This document shows positions 47,065 to 56,913 of a stretch of 64,000 bases of DNA, piece after piece (the stretch's first letter is position 1; the number at the start of each line of letters is the position of its first letter). Below the pieces are notes generated by a model, which had not been told where the DNA came from, did not search any database, and saw only the letters and a program-made list of their open reading frames with translations. The stretch lies in NCBI RefSeq assembly GCF_009674805.1, contig NZ_WKKI01000009.1, positions 26,071 through 90,070 on the forward strand. Reading direction: 5' to 3'. The translations under genes and the position numbers were made by a program. This stretch comes from Metabacillus lacus. Lineage in GTDB: Bacteria; Bacillota; Bacilli; Bacillales; Bacillaceae.

Positions 47065-47102
47065 AATGCCTTATTGAGGATAGAGTGTTGAAATGTAAAT
47101 AC

Positions 47103-47145
47103 AGCAGTCCACATGATATTTAAATGGGACTGCTATTTTTAGTAC
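47103..47145 (+). terminator. Terminator after the 49-residue gene
   Basis: AGCAGTCC / GGGACTGCT stem around ACATGATATTTAAAT, then ATTTTTAG. Confidence 0.7.
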
Positions 47146-47721
47146 TTTAACAAAGTTTTTTTGCAGGGTATATTCCTTCAACTTTAGGCTCTTAGATTAT
47201 CGAGAACGTTTATACAATAGTATGGAATAATAACCGAGAGTATGAGGCATTGATTGGTGCACTTCATCTATTACATAGCCGAATGAAGGGTTTTCTTAAA
47301 GCTATCCGTAATACTTCCTCCTCTTTTCCGCTCAAATAAGGAATCCTGCTTTTAACCGGAATACATTCGCTTATTATCCTAATTACCCAAAGAAAGAATT
47401 TGAAAAGGAAAAGGGTGGTTCTCCAACCTATTATTGTTCTGTATGCAAACAGAGCAGCCTTCACAGTACTGACAGTATGAAGCACTCAATTTTATGGTGT
47501 TCCTATGGTCACCAATAAACCGTTCAAGAGGATCGCTTTGCATATTCATGCGATTACAAGAGAGAGTGTGATGTACTCTTAATTATGTTTATTATATAAA
47601 TTTGTTATAAGAATAGCGTTACAAGGGGATGGGTATTTTTATCCAGGAAAAATTAATCATTCCTATAATTGCATAAATATACTAAAATATTAAGTATCGT
47701 TATTTTAGGAGGTAAGTATCT
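47146..47721. other. Intergenic region without a supported gene
   Basis: Broken plus-strand frames around 47350-47520 (YPNYPKKEFEKEKGG, YYCSVCKQSSLHS) hint at a decayed zinc-binding protein but have stops on both sides. AGGAGG at 47709-47714 is the ribosome site of the next gene. Confidence 0.4.
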
Positions 47722-50145
47722 ATGAAAAAGAAACTAATGGCCGGATTTACTAGTGCTGCTCTTTTAGCAAGTATTCCTGTAAACGTTTTAGCTGAGCCTG
47801 CGCAAAAATGGCAGAATGTCAATGTAAATGAGCTTCTTCATGAGCAAAATGGAAGTTTATTCAACTCCGAAAACTATGACTTTGTTAAATACTCACAAAT
47901 AGAATCTAAGCTGAATGAGCTGGCGAAAAAGAGCAAACGAGTGTCAGTGAAAAAGAGTACATATCAATCTTCACAGGGACATGCCATGTTTACTGTTGAA
48001 ATTGCAGATTCCAAGGTGAAGGGAAAAGAGGGTCACCAAAAAGGTCTTCGTAAGAAAATGCTGAAATCACCTGAAAAGGCCCAGGATTTCTTAAAGAAGC
48101 ACCCCGACTTTAAAGTTCCCGTGATGATCAACGGGTCCATTCACGGAACTGAATTTATCGGAACAGATGCTGTTCTGCAGCTTGTTGAACGTTTCGCGTT
48201 GGATAATGATCCTGAAACAAAGGAAATTCTGAATGATCATATCCTCATCTTTAACGTGGTTTCTAATCCGGACGGCCGAATTGATGCAACACGTTTTAAC
48301 GGTAAAGGAATTGACCTGAATCGTGACTTTATTACTCAGTCGCAGCCGGAAACAAAGCATGTTGTTGATTTAATTACAGAGTGGAATCCGATGGTGTTTT
48401 TGGATCTTCACGGCTATGTAAAAAATTACGGGGGTGCTAAGCATCCCGGGTTAATTGAACCTTGTACACCTCCTCATAATCCGAATTATGAGTACGATTT
48501 ATTCTCCAAATGGGCAATGGATCAGGCAAAATCTATGGAAAATGAAATTGTTTCACAGCGTGCAAACTATGAAAATACCAACACAGCCACATCAAGGGTC
48601 GACTATAAAGGAATGGAAGGAACGTATATTCCTCAGCGTGATGATGCAGCGGGTTGGGACGATTATCCACCGATTTTTACTCCTATGTATGCAATGTACC
48701 ACGGAGCTTACGGCTACACGCTGGAAGCGCCAACCAATGATTGGGATGGCGTCAGATGGACGTATGATGCAATTATCGGAGCCCTTAAATTTTCCGGAGA
48801 AAACAAAAATGAGATGATCCATGACCAAATTGAAGTTTTTAAACGGGGTGTGAATTTTGATCATCCTTTCCATCATGAAGGTTTTTTCCCGAAGGCATAT
48901 ATTTTAACAGACAATCAGGAAGACAAGACTGCTCTTCAGAAAGCGGTGGAGCATCTTCAGGCAAATGATATTACGGTATCAAAAGCACAGCAGACTTTTT
49001 CTTTTGAGGGAGTTTCCTATCCGAAAGGAACTTATATTGTGGAAATGGATCAGGCTAAAGCGGGCTTGGCCAACACCATGCTGTGGGATGGAGAGGATAT
49101 AAGCAATGACACTCCTGCCATGTACGATATTTCTGCATGGAGCCTTCCTGAATTGTGGGGCTTTGAAGCCCATCAAGTACCTGCAAATGCAGCACTTACT
49201 GCTAAAACGACTGCAGTGAAATCTGTGAAAGAAAGCGGACAGGTAATTGGCAATGGTCCTTTTGCTGTTTCAAACAGTTCTGTGAAAGCAGTGGAACTTG
49301 CAAACTCCTTTATTAATAGGGGATATGAGGTGAAAAGAGGAAAAGATGGCACTTTCTATCTGCCGGCATCTGCTAAAAGAGAACTCTCGGCGCTGGTAAA
49401 AGAACAGCCAATGACTGTTGAAACGAAGTCAATACCAAAGGATGCGCAGCTTCTCCAACGTCAAATTGTAACCATATTAAGAGACGGCGGGCTTAATAAG
49501 TCCCAATCTCATGCAGGGACCCTGGCCGCCCTGAAAAGACTGGGCTTCCATGTAAGAGAGCTGACTCCTGCAGAGGTTGCAAAACAGGGGCTGGGTGATA
49601 CAGATGTGTTTATTTACAGTGGAAGTTCTTCGATGATTTCCACAAGCCTTACTGGAGGAAATAAAGGATTCGGACTTGAAAATGCAGCTGAACTTGCTGC
49701 ATTCAAGGGTAAAGTGACAGAATATATTGCAAGCGGAGGCAAATATATCGCTGTGGGTGCCGGTGCATCCGCTGCTTCAAGAACTTTGGGCCTCACAAAT
49801 GTTACAGTGAATTCTGGCGGCGGCAATTCAAACGGAATTGTAAAAGTGAACTACGGCAGCCATTCTGTTACAGCCGGATATCATTCAACTGATTATGGAT
49901 TTGTATATGCTCCTGCTTGGTATACGAATACGGGAAGCACTGACGTTCTGGCAAGCTATGAAAATAGTGACAGCTACTTTGTGGCAGGACACTGGCGAGG
50001 TACAACCCGCACTGCAGCTAAAGGACAGCCTGTGATTGTAAAAGAAAAAGGTAAAGATGTTTTACTGATTGGGCTTGAGCCTGGATTCAGAGATCATACA
50101 GATTATCTGTTTAGACTTTTATCCAATTCTATTTTTACAAAATGA
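47722..50145 (+). CDS. Secreted M14 zinc carboxypeptidase, large
   Basis: 807 residues. A typical Sec signal peptide (MKKKLMAGFTSAALLASIP ... VLAEP). The peptidase_M14 zinc site is NGSIHGTEFIGTDA near 140 (His, Glu), the substrate Arg is in GIDLNRDF near 200, and the second His is in MVFLDLHGYV near 230; a catalytic Glu candidate is in GYTLEAPTND near 335. About 450 more residues form C-terminal domains. Likely releases amino acids from peptides outside the cell. Perfect AGGAGG ahead. Confidence 0.87.
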   Translation: MKKKLMAGFTSAALLASIPVNVLAEPAQKWQNVNVNELLHEQNGSLFNSENYDFVKYSQIESKLNELAKKSKRVSVKKSTYQSSQGHAMFTVEIADSKVKGKEGHQKGLRKKMLKSPEKAQDFLKKHPDFKVPVMINGSIHGTEFIGTDAVLQLVERFALDNDPETKEILNDHILIFNVVSNPDGRIDATRFNGKGIDLNRDFITQSQPETKHVVDLITEWNPMVFLDLHGYVKNYGGAKHPGLIEPCTPPHNPNYEYDLFSKWAMDQAKSMENEIVSQRANYENTNTATSRVDYKGMEGTYIPQRDDAAGWDDYPPIFTPMYAMYHGAYGYTLEAPTNDWDGVRWTYDAIIGALKFSGENKNEMIHDQIEVFKRGVNFDHPFHHEGFFPKAYILTDNQEDKTALQKAVEHLQANDITVSKAQQTFSFEGVSYPKGTYIVEMDQAKAGLANTMLWDGEDISNDTPAMYDISAWSLPELWGFEAHQVPANAALTAKTTAVKSVKESGQVIGNGPFAVSNSSVKAVELANSFINRGYEVKRGKDGTFYLPASAKRELSALVKEQPMTVETKSIPKDAQLLQRQIVTILRDGGLNKSQSHAGTLAALKRLGFHVRELTPAEVAKQGLGDTDVFIYSGSSSMISTSLTGGNKGFGLENAAELAAFKGKVTEYIASGGKYIAVGAGASAASRTLGLTNVTVNSGGGNSNGIVKVNYGSHSVTAGYHSTDYGFVYAPAWYTNTGSTDVLASYENSDSYFVAGHWRGTTRTAAKGQPVIVKEKGKDVLLIGLEPGFRDHTDYLFRLLSNSIFTK

Positions 50146-50153
50146 TTATGAGG

Positions 50154-50194
50154 AGGGTGTTCTCAAAGCATAGCTTTGGAACACCCTTTTGTTT
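50154..50194 (+). terminator. Terminator after the large M14 gene
   Basis: AGGGTGTTC...GAACACCCT with inner CAAAGC/GCTTTG stem, then TTTTGTTT. Confidence 0.85.
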
Positions 50195-50398
50195 ATTTAG
50201 ATGTCTTTTTGCAGTTCGAGTGAACATGAGACAAAAGAAGAAGAAAAATGAGGGCGGAAAGTATGGTAAATGACTGGGAGTAAAAATCGCTGTAGTTCCT
50301 TATATCTCTTTCTGTTAAGGATAGAAGGTATGGGCAGAATGAACGCAGAATTCAATAACTGTAAATTCTGATAACTTATTCTGATAGGAGTGAGAAGT

Positions 50399-51601
50399 AT
50401 GTTCAAAAACAAATCTTTACGGCTGCTGGGATCAGCGGCAATGGCTGCTGCCTTAATGGTTCCGGCGACTGTAGAGGCAGCAGGCGCTAAACCGGTTCCA
50501 GCAGGTTCGACAGTTTTATCGGTTGAAGGATTTATTAACCATGCTGAACTGGGGAAAAAGCTGCAATCTATTCAGCAGTCCAGCCAAGGTAGAGTAAAAG
50601 TGGAGGTAGCCGGAACATCAAATCGGGGCCGGGCTATTTGGAAAGCAACTGTGGGAACAGGAAAAAAAGTGATACTTGTTCAAAGTGAAATTCACGGAAA
50701 TGAAAAGACGGGAACTGTGGCATTGGTTAATATCCTGCAAAAGCTGGGTTCAAATTCAGCAGAAGCGAAAAAGCTGAGAGAGGAAATTACATTGGTAGCT
50801 GTACCGATGATGAATCCGGATGCTTCCGAACTTGATCGAAGGGGAAATGATTATACATGGCAGGAAGTTCTGAAAAATTACCCGCAACTGCAGGGTGCGC
50901 AGCCTTCCTGGAATTATTATACAAGGGTGCTGCAGGGAGATGACTATGCAGCAAAGCCCGGTTTTGATGTGAACAGGGATTTTCATCCTGACTTAAATTA
51001 TGTTGCGAAAAAAGAAGACTTCCCTGGTTCTTCCAATCAACCAGGCTGGTATATCACACCGGAATCCAAAGTTGTTCGAGACATTTATAAGGGTTTAAAA
51101 GCTTCTCATGGCAATGTTGATGTGTTCGTCGACCTTCATCATCAAGGATTTCCTTATGTGGAGGGAACAGACAAGGTAGTCACAATGTCTTTGTCCGGGC
51201 AGTTTGTTCCAGATCCGCGTACACCTGCCGGAGCTAAATACAGCAAGTACGCAGGAAACTATCAGTATGACTTTTCAAGGCAGCTAAACCTTGCAGCATA
51301 TAATGCCCTGCAGGCTAAAGGGAATTCTATTTTTACACACATTTCGCTGTATGAACAAGGCTTGGATCTTCCAGGAACAGCATTGGGTTCTTTTGCGCTA
51401 AACGGCAGCGGAACTGTATTGTTTGAGGTAAAAGGACAGACGCAGAACTACGGACAGAAAATGAAGGGTCAGCTTGTGAAAACGGTTGAAACCGGACTGG
51501 AAGCGATTATTGAAGGATATGCAGATGACTCTGTTTATAAACTGAATCCGTTGGATTATGAAAAAATTCCCAAATCAGTATACACTCCGTTTGGAATCTA
51601 G
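50399..51601 (+). CDS. Secreted M14 zinc carboxypeptidase, small
   Basis: 400 residues from ATG 50399, eight bases after AGGAG. Signal peptide MFKNKSLRLLGSAAMAAALM ... EAAGA. Zinc and substrate residues: VQSEIHGNEKTG near 95, FDVNRDFHP near 185, VFVDLHHQG near 240, and catalytic Glu in GTVLFEVKGQ near 340. It is a separate family branch from the preceding M14 enzyme, not a recent duplicate. The two probably cooperate in peptide use. Confidence 0.87.
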   Translation: MFKNKSLRLLGSAAMAAALMVPATVEAAGAKPVPAGSTVLSVEGFINHAELGKKLQSIQQSSQGRVKVEVAGTSNRGRAIWKATVGTGKKVILVQSEIHGNEKTGTVALVNILQKLGSNSAEAKKLREEITLVAVPMMNPDASELDRRGNDYTWQEVLKNYPQLQGAQPSWNYYTRVLQGDDYAAKPGFDVNRDFHPDLNYVAKKEDFPGSSNQPGWYITPESKVVRDIYKGLKASHGNVDVFVDLHHQGFPYVEGTDKVVTMSLSGQFVPDPRTPAGAKYSKYAGNYQYDFSRQLNLAAYNALQAKGNSIFTHISLYEQGLDLPGTALGSFALNGSGTVLFEVKGQTQNYGQKMKGQLVKTVETGLEAIIEGYADDSVYKLNPLDYEKIPKSVYTPFGI

Positions 51602-51603
51602 CT

Positions 51604-51634
51604 TAAAACCCGCCTATGGCGGGTTTTCGTTATT
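51604..51634. terminator. Terminator shared by converging genes
   Basis: AAAACCCGCC / GGCGGGTTTT with loop TAT, followed by T-rich sequence. Confidence 0.88.
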
Positions 51635-51639
51635 TTACT

Positions 51640-52293
51640 TCAATCCTCTATATTGAGTTTCTCCTGCAGCTTCAGGAACTTTCTCTTCCATTCTTCCGCA
51701 AGCTCATCCAGTTGAAGAATATCAAATATAGCTTCTGCATTTTTCTTATCATGAAAGAAGATGTGGTGAATAAATGCAACGCTAAGCTTAGCAGGGTGTT
51801 CAAATATTCTAATCGGAATATCTTCTGTTTCTATTTTTCCTTCTTTAACTACGCGAAAAAAGTAACCGGTGTATCCTGTTTCAAAGATACTTTGTAACAG
51901 TTGATTCTGGCTGTTGTACAGATTGATCGTAACACAGGGAAATCTGCCCTGTGAGACTTCAAGTATCGCAGTGCCTATTGAAAAACGGTCTCCTACACAA
52001 ACTTGATCCTCTACCATGCCGCTTACAGTCAAATTTTCTCCAAATGCAGCTTGCTGAAGCGGTAACCCTAATTCCTTTTCCCAATAGGTATAGTGTTCAT
52101 GAGAATACACACATACGACCCGGTCTGCTCCTCCATGAAAGGAAGTATTTGCTACTGCGTCACCTGTAATTTCAGTACCTGTTACAAATAACTCTTTTTC
52201 AGCAGTTTTTGCAATGCCTGAAATAAATGATCTTCCATCTGACATCAATTTCTTAGGTTTTCCTTTGCTAAGTGAAATGATGGTGCCTTTCAT
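51640..52293 (-). CDS. MOSC-domain protein (YiiM-like)
   Basis: 217 residues. MOSC domain with GDAVANTSFHGGADRVVCVYSHEHY near 45-70, FGENLTVSGM near 85 and CVTINLYNSQ near 120, containing the Cys expected to bind molybdenum cofactor. A 3-alpha C-terminal region follows, as in YiiM. Likely reduces N-hydroxylated compounds with a pterin-Mo centre; exact substrate unknown. moaA at 62113 is in the same region, but no operon link. Confidence 0.82.
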   Translation of the reverse strand: MKGTIISLSKGKPKKLMSDGRSFISGIAKTAEKELFVTGTEITGDAVANTSFHGGADRVVCVYSHEHYTYWEKELGLPLQQAAFGENLTVSGMVEDQVCVGDRFSIGTAILEVSQGRFPCVTINLYNSQNQLLQSIFETGYTGYFFRVVKEGKIETEDIPIRIFEHPAKLSVAFIHHIFFHDKKNAEAIFDILQLDELAEEWKRKFLKLQEKLNIED

Positions 52294-52591
52294 AATTCTT
52301 CAAGTCCTTTCGGAGTACGGAATTTTCCACTGAAGGTTATGCTAACCCGTTTTTACTCTTCCACGTACTGAATTCGTGCCCGGATGAACCTGTTGCTGAT
52401 ACTCAAGGAGCTTATTGTGTCTTTTAGAATTAGAGCAGGAAGCTAAAAATATATACAATAAATGATTTCACTAATAGTGTAGCCCAGTAAACAGAACAAT
52501 TCAAAGGAATTAGAGAGACTCCACTGGTTTTTTTCAGTGTTTTTAGGGGTACTAGTTGAAGTACGAAGTTGCAAAAATAGGAGGAGAGCTC
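52294..52591. other. Intergenic region
   Basis: No gene supported. It holds promoters for the diverging MOSC and DUF1538 genes, and AGGAGGAGAG just before 52592. Confidence 0.5.
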
Positions 52592-53281
52592 TTGGATCAA
52601 ATCAAAGAATCAGTCCGGGAAGTGATGCTGGCAATTTTGCCTGTTGCTGTAGTAGTCATTTTGCTGCAGTTTACAATTATTTGGCTTCCAACGGAGATGT
52701 TTATACAGTTTTTAGTAGGTTTGCTCATGGTCATGCTGGGGTTTATATTTTTTCTGGTAGGCGTTCATATGGGCCTTCTGCCAATTGGAGAAAAGATTGG
52801 AGAAGTCCTGCCAAAGTCCAACAAAATGCTGCTGGTCATTTTTACAGCATTTTTATTAGGTTTTTCAGTAACAGTGGCTGAGCCTGATGTTCGTGTCCTT
52901 GCTTCTCAGGTGGGAGAGGTATCAGAAGGCCAAATATCCTCAAATATGCTGATATTGGCAGTCGCACTGGGAGTAGGAGTTTTTATTGCAATAGCTATGG
53001 CACAGACAATCTACAAAATTCCCATTCACTATCTTTTAATTGGGGGATACGGTATTGTGTTTATCCTGGCTTCATTTACTCCTGCATCCTTCCGGTCAAT
53101 CTCTTTTGATGCCGGCGGAGTGACAACAGGTCCGATAACGGTGCCGTTTATACTTGCCCTGGGTATTGGGGTAGCTTCAGTTATAAACAAGGACTCTTCT
53201 TCCAAGGAAGGGTTTGGGCTCGTTGCGCTGGCTTCTATCGGACCGATTATTGCAGTGCTTCTCCTGGGGGTGTTCATCTGA
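52592..53281 (+). CDS. DUF1538 membrane protein, first of pair
   Basis: About 229 residues from TTG 52592, directly after AGGAGGAGAGCTC; the frame opens at 52556 but those codons contain the ribosome site. Six or so hydrophobic segments; conserved GVHMGLLPIGEKIG and a GGVTTGPITVPF stretch near 170. DUF1538 occurs as tandem half-transporter pairs with unknown substrate. The stop overlaps the start of the next gene by one base. Confidence 0.8.
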   Translation: MDQIKESVREVMLAILPVAVVVILLQFTIIWLPTEMFIQFLVGLLMVMLGFIFFLVGVHMGLLPIGEKIGEVLPKSNKMLLVIFTAFLLGFSVTVAEPDVRVLASQVGEVSEGQISSNMLILAVALGVGVFIAIAMAQTIYKIPIHYLLIGGYGIVFILASFTPASFRSISFDAGGVTTGPITVPFILALGIGVASVINKDSSSKEGFGLVALASIGPIIAVLLLGVFI

Positions 53282-54024
53282 TGGAAGTCAAAATCTTTGA
53301 GGGCTTTACAGACATTTTAATGGAAGTTGCTTTTGCGGTTACTCCTCTTCTTTTCTTCTTTTTGGTCTTTCAGATATTCTTTTTGAAATTGCCTAAAGAA
53401 CAGATTGCCAGAATTGCTTTTGGCTTTGTTTTTACCTATATCGGACTTGCGTTATTTCTTCAGGGGGTGCATATCGGGTTCATGCCGGTTGGAAGAGAAA
53501 TGGGTCAGATCATGGGGCAGCTTCCTTACACATGGATTATAGTCCCGATCGGCTTTGTGCTCGGATTTGTTGCTACTTTTGCTGAACCGGCTGTCCGTGT
53601 TCTGAATAAAAAAATTGAATCGGTGTCTTCCGGAAATTTGTCTCAAAGAGTGATGCTGATCTCGCTGTCTGTAGGAGTAGGTTTTTCCATAGCTCTGTCC
53701 ATGTTTCGAATTCTTGCTGGAATTCCGCTGTTTTATATTTTGATTCCCGGATATACAGCTGCTTTGATCTTACTGTATTTTACAAATAAAAACTTTATTG
53801 AAATCGCGTTTGATTCCGGCGGTGTTGCAACAGGACCTATGACAGTTACGTTTATTCTATCTATTGCGGTAGGTGTGGCTGCGGTTACTGAGGGTCGTGA
53901 TCCGCTGATGGATGGTTTTGGCATGATTGCACTTGTTGCGCTGGCTCCAATTATTTCAGTGCTGATTTTGGGCATTATCATGGATAAAAAAGGGATAAAG
54001 AATCTGGGGGAGTCTGAGAACTGA
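53281..54024 (+). CDS. DUF1538 membrane protein, second of pair
   Basis: 247 residues, homologous to the preceding gene: GVHIGFMPVGREMG and GGVATGPMTVTF fall at matching places. Several membrane spans. The one-base overlap (TGATG) suggests strict co-translation and a heterodimeric transporter. Confidence 0.82.
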   Translation: MEVKIFEGFTDILMEVAFAVTPLLFFFLVFQIFFLKLPKEQIARIAFGFVFTYIGLALFLQGVHIGFMPVGREMGQIMGQLPYTWIIVPIGFVLGFVATFAEPAVRVLNKKIESVSSGNLSQRVMLISLSVGVGFSIALSMFRILAGIPLFYILIPGYTAALILLYFTNKNFIEIAFDSGGVATGPMTVTFILSIAVGVAAVTEGRDPLMDGFGMIALVALAPIISVLILGIIMDKKGIKNLGESEN

Positions 54025-54158
54025 CGTCCGCATGCTAAATGGAAAGTATACACATTAGGTGCCTTCATTAACTGAAAAGAAGCATGTCTGCCAAGGGCTT
54101 ATGATATAATATGATATCTGGTCATACCCATTATTATGTAAGAAAGGGAGTGATCTCC

Positions 54159-55052
54159 TTGGCGGAATTAGAGCTTGGGCTTCCGGTTAAAAACAATCAC
54201 AGGAAGCTGTCACCAACAGAAATTACAAAAAGAGGTATTTTCATTTTACTCGGCGCAGTTTTAATGGCTGTTGGATTAGAACTTTTTCTAGTCCCAAACA
54301 ACATTCTTGACGGCGGCATCGTCGGCATCAGCATCATCCTTTCCCATTTAACGGGATTCAAATTGGGCTTATTCATCTTTTTACTGAATATTCCTTTTTT
54401 CTACCTGGGCTATAAGCAAATTGGCAAAACTTTTGCACTTTCCACCCTGTCAGGCATTGCCGTACTATCTGTTTCTACAACCTTGCTTCATCATACACCT
54501 AGCTTTACAGAGGATCTGCTACTAGCTACTGTATTTGGCGGAATTATTCTAGGCGTGGGAGTGGGTTTGGTTATCCGGAATGGCGGATCGCTTGATGGGA
54601 CAGAAATACTTGCAATTCTGTTTAATAAAAGAATTCCTTTTTCTGTCGGTGAAATGATTATGTTTTTCAATTTGTTCATATTTACGACAGCAGGCTTTGT
54701 GTTTGGCTGGGACAGGGCTATGTACAGTTTTATCGCATATTTTATTGCCTTCAAAACGATTGATGTTGTCATTCAGGGGCTGGATGAGTCAAAGTCTGCC
54801 TGGATAATCAGCGATCAGCATAAAGAAATCGGAGAAGCAATCCTTGCCAGGCTTGGGCGCGGAGTAACCTACCTTTCTGGTGAGGGAGCTTATTCTGGGG
54901 ACGAGAAAAAAGTGATTTTCTGTATTATAACCAGACTTGAAGAAGCGAAGCTGAAAGCCATTGTAGAAGAGCTTGACGATCATGCGTTTTTCGCTGTAGG
55001 TAATATCAATGAGGTAAAAGGCGGCAGATTTAAGAAGAAAGACATTCATTAA
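54159..55052 (+). CDS. YitT-family membrane protein (DUF161 + DUF2179)
   Basis: About 297 residues from TTG 54159, eight bases after AAAGGGAG; the frame opens at 54111. Five membrane segments (from GIFILLGAVLMAVGLELFLV) with LDGGIVGISI and NGGSLDGTEI motifs, then a cytosolic DUF2179 domain (from about 215). Function unknown for the YitT family. Confidence 0.85.
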   Translation: MAELELGLPVKNNHRKLSPTEITKRGIFILLGAVLMAVGLELFLVPNNILDGGIVGISIILSHLTGFKLGLFIFLLNIPFFYLGYKQIGKTFALSTLSGIAVLSVSTTLLHHTPSFTEDLLLATVFGGIILGVGVGLVIRNGGSLDGTEILAILFNKRIPFSVGEMIMFFNLFIFTTAGFVFGWDRAMYSFIAYFIAFKTIDVVIQGLDESKSAWIISDQHKEIGEAILARLGRGVTYLSGEGAYSGDEKKVIFCIITRLEEAKLKAIVEELDDHAFFAVGNINEVKGGRFKKKDIH

Positions 55053-55129
55053 GGAAAAATGGGTGTACACTTTTTACATGCTTGCCATAAAATAAATTGA
55101 CACAGAGCTTAAAATTCTGTAACCTCAGT

Positions 55130-55358
55130 TTGTAATGAGAAATTTCATAGGAACTTCGTTAGGTGAGGCTCCTGTACGGAGATATGCTGCTGCCCAAAAA
55201 TGTCCAAAGACGCCAATGGGTCAACAGAAACTATCGAATTAAGGTGGTTTTTAACGTAGCTGGCTGTGTCCTATGCCGTACAGTGCTAAAGCTCTACGAA
55301 TGAAGGTTTATTTGGCATGCTTGCATAAACGCACCTTCATTTGGGTGCGTTTTTTTAT
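55130..55358 (+). ncRNA. M-box (ykoK leader) magnesium riboswitch with terminator
   Basis: It contains the conserved M-box blocks CTTCGTTAGGTGAGGCTCCT, GAGATATGCTGCTGCCCAAA, GTCCAAAGACGCCAATGGGT, and CCGTACAGTGCTAAAGCTCT. A terminator follows at about 55328-55358 (AACGCACC...GGGTGCG plus seven T), and AATGAAGGT upstream can pair with ACCTTCATT as antiterminator. Mg2+ binding favours termination, switching off mgtE below. Confidence 0.95.
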
Positions 55359-55381
55359 GAAATCAACATGGAGGTGTTGAG

Positions 55382-55462
55382 ATGGATGGTCCCAGTATAC
55401 CCTTTAGTTTAAAAAGATTAATAGCAGCAAAGAAGAAACAGGCCATACCATCGGCACGGTAA
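55382..55462 (+). CDS. 26-residue leader peptide candidate
   Basis: A short frame MDGPSIPFSLKRLIAAKKKQ... with GGAGGTG four to five bases before ATG 55382, located between the riboswitch terminator and mgtE. It is basic with three prolines. No known family. The strong ribosome site makes translation likely; a leader-peptide role for mgtE is speculation. Confidence 0.5.
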   Translation: MDGPSIPFSLKRLIAAKKKQAIPSAR

Positions 55463-55498
55463 CGCACTGGCAGGCCTGGGAACAGGAGGCGTTTTTCC

Positions 55499-56857
55499 AT
55501 GGTGAAAAATATGACATATGATGAAATACTGCTAAGAATTATTCTTCTTTTAAAGGATGGAAAAAGAAAAGAATTTAGAGAATTGGTAGATGAGCTGCAG
55601 CCATATGATATGGCCAGTATTTATAAAGAACTTCCTGATAAGCATCACAGCCGGTTTTTCAGCTTTTTGAACGTTGATGACATTACCGAGCTTATGCAGG
55701 AGCTGGAACGTCCCTATCAGCTTGCGATGTTTCAAAAGGTAGGCAAGGAAAAGGGAATTAAGGTCATGAACAAAATGGATAATGATGACCTGGCCCAGCT
55801 TCTTGATGAACTGGATCCTGACTTGAAAGAGCATCTTCTTTCCAGTATGGAAATTTCAGAATCAGAGGCAGTTCAAACCTTGATGAACTACCCGGCTGAG
55901 ACTGCCGGAAGAATCATGACTAACAGATTTGTGTGGATTCCAAAGCATTATACAGTTAAAGATGCTGTTACAAAGCTGAAGCTGTTTGCTGAAATCGCTG
56001 AATCCATTAACTATTTATATGTGATAAATGAAGAAAAACAGCTTGTAGGTGTTATTTCCTACCGTGATTTAATTTTGGGAGAGCCTCAGGATAAAATCGA
56101 AGATATTATGTACTCAAGGGTGATATCCATTGGTGCCTATGAAGATCAGGAAGTAGTTGCCAGATTAATAGAAAGATATGACTTTCTCGCCATTCCGGTT
56201 GTTGAAGAAAATCATGTCCTTGTAGGCATAATTACAGTCGATGACGTTATCGATATTGTGATTCAAGAAGCAAATGAAGATTATGAAAAATTTGCGGCCT
56301 CCGGCGGATCTATTGATTTTGATACAAGGGCTCTGGTAGCGTCCTACAGAAGGCTGCCGTGGCTGATTCTCCTTTTGTTTATCGGCTTGGTTTCTGGAAG
56401 CATCATCAGCTTTTTTGAAGGTACGCTGGAGAAGGTCGTCGCGCTGGCCTTCTTTATGCCGATGATAGCTGGTATGACCGGAAACACAGGAACGCAGTCG
56501 CTTGCTGTAGTAGTAAGAGGGCTTGTAACAAGAGAGGTTGACAGAAATACAGTTTTGAAGCTTCTTGGCAGAGAGCTGGGTGTCGGCCTTATTATCGGAG
56601 CAGTGTGCGGTCTGTTGATTACACTGATTGCGCTGGTTTGGCGGGGAGACCCTCTGCTCGGATTTGTAGTAGGTTCATCGCTGTTCCTGACTTTGATAAT
56701 CGGAACAATGGCCGGCACAATCATTCCGCTTATTCTGCACAAATTTAACGTGGATCCTGCCATTGCATCCGGTCCCCTGATCACTACTTTAAATGATATT
56801 CTCAGCTTGATGATCTACTTTGGTATTGCAACTGCATTTTTAAATCAATTGATGTAA
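55499..56857 (+). CDS. mgtE: MgtE magnesium transporter
   Basis: 452 residues, normal for MgtE. The N domain (about 1-130) has DPDLKEHLLSSM; two CBS domains (about 135-260) include VITVDDVIDIV-like ends; five membrane segments form the pore, with NTGTQSLAVVVRG near 325 and a final DILSLMIYFGIA holding the conserved pore Asp. A magnesium-gated channel. AGGAGG is well placed; expression is set by the M-box. Confidence 0.95.
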   Translation: MVKNMTYDEILLRIILLLKDGKRKEFRELVDELQPYDMASIYKELPDKHHSRFFSFLNVDDITELMQELERPYQLAMFQKVGKEKGIKVMNKMDNDDLAQLLDELDPDLKEHLLSSMEISESEAVQTLMNYPAETAGRIMTNRFVWIPKHYTVKDAVTKLKLFAEIAESINYLYVINEEKQLVGVISYRDLILGEPQDKIEDIMYSRVISIGAYEDQEVVARLIERYDFLAIPVVEENHVLVGIITVDDVIDIVIQEANEDYEKFAASGGSIDFDTRALVASYRRLPWLILLLFIGLVSGSIISFFEGTLEKVVALAFFMPMIAGMTGNTGTQSLAVVVRGLVTREVDRNTVLKLLGRELGVGLIIGAVCGLLITLIALVWRGDPLLGFVVGSSLFLTLIIGTMAGTIIPLILHKFNVDPAIASGPLITTLNDILSLMIYFGIATAFLNQLM

Positions 56858-56863
56858 TAGATT

Positions 56864-56896
56864 AAGCCCCGTTCCTGAAGAACGGGGCTTTTACTA
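56864..56896 (+). terminator. Terminator of mgtE
   Basis: AAGCCCCGTTC / GAACGGGGCTT, loop CTGAA, then TTTAC. Confidence 0.88.
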
Positions 56897-56913
56897 TTAA
56901 TAGATACGCCAGG

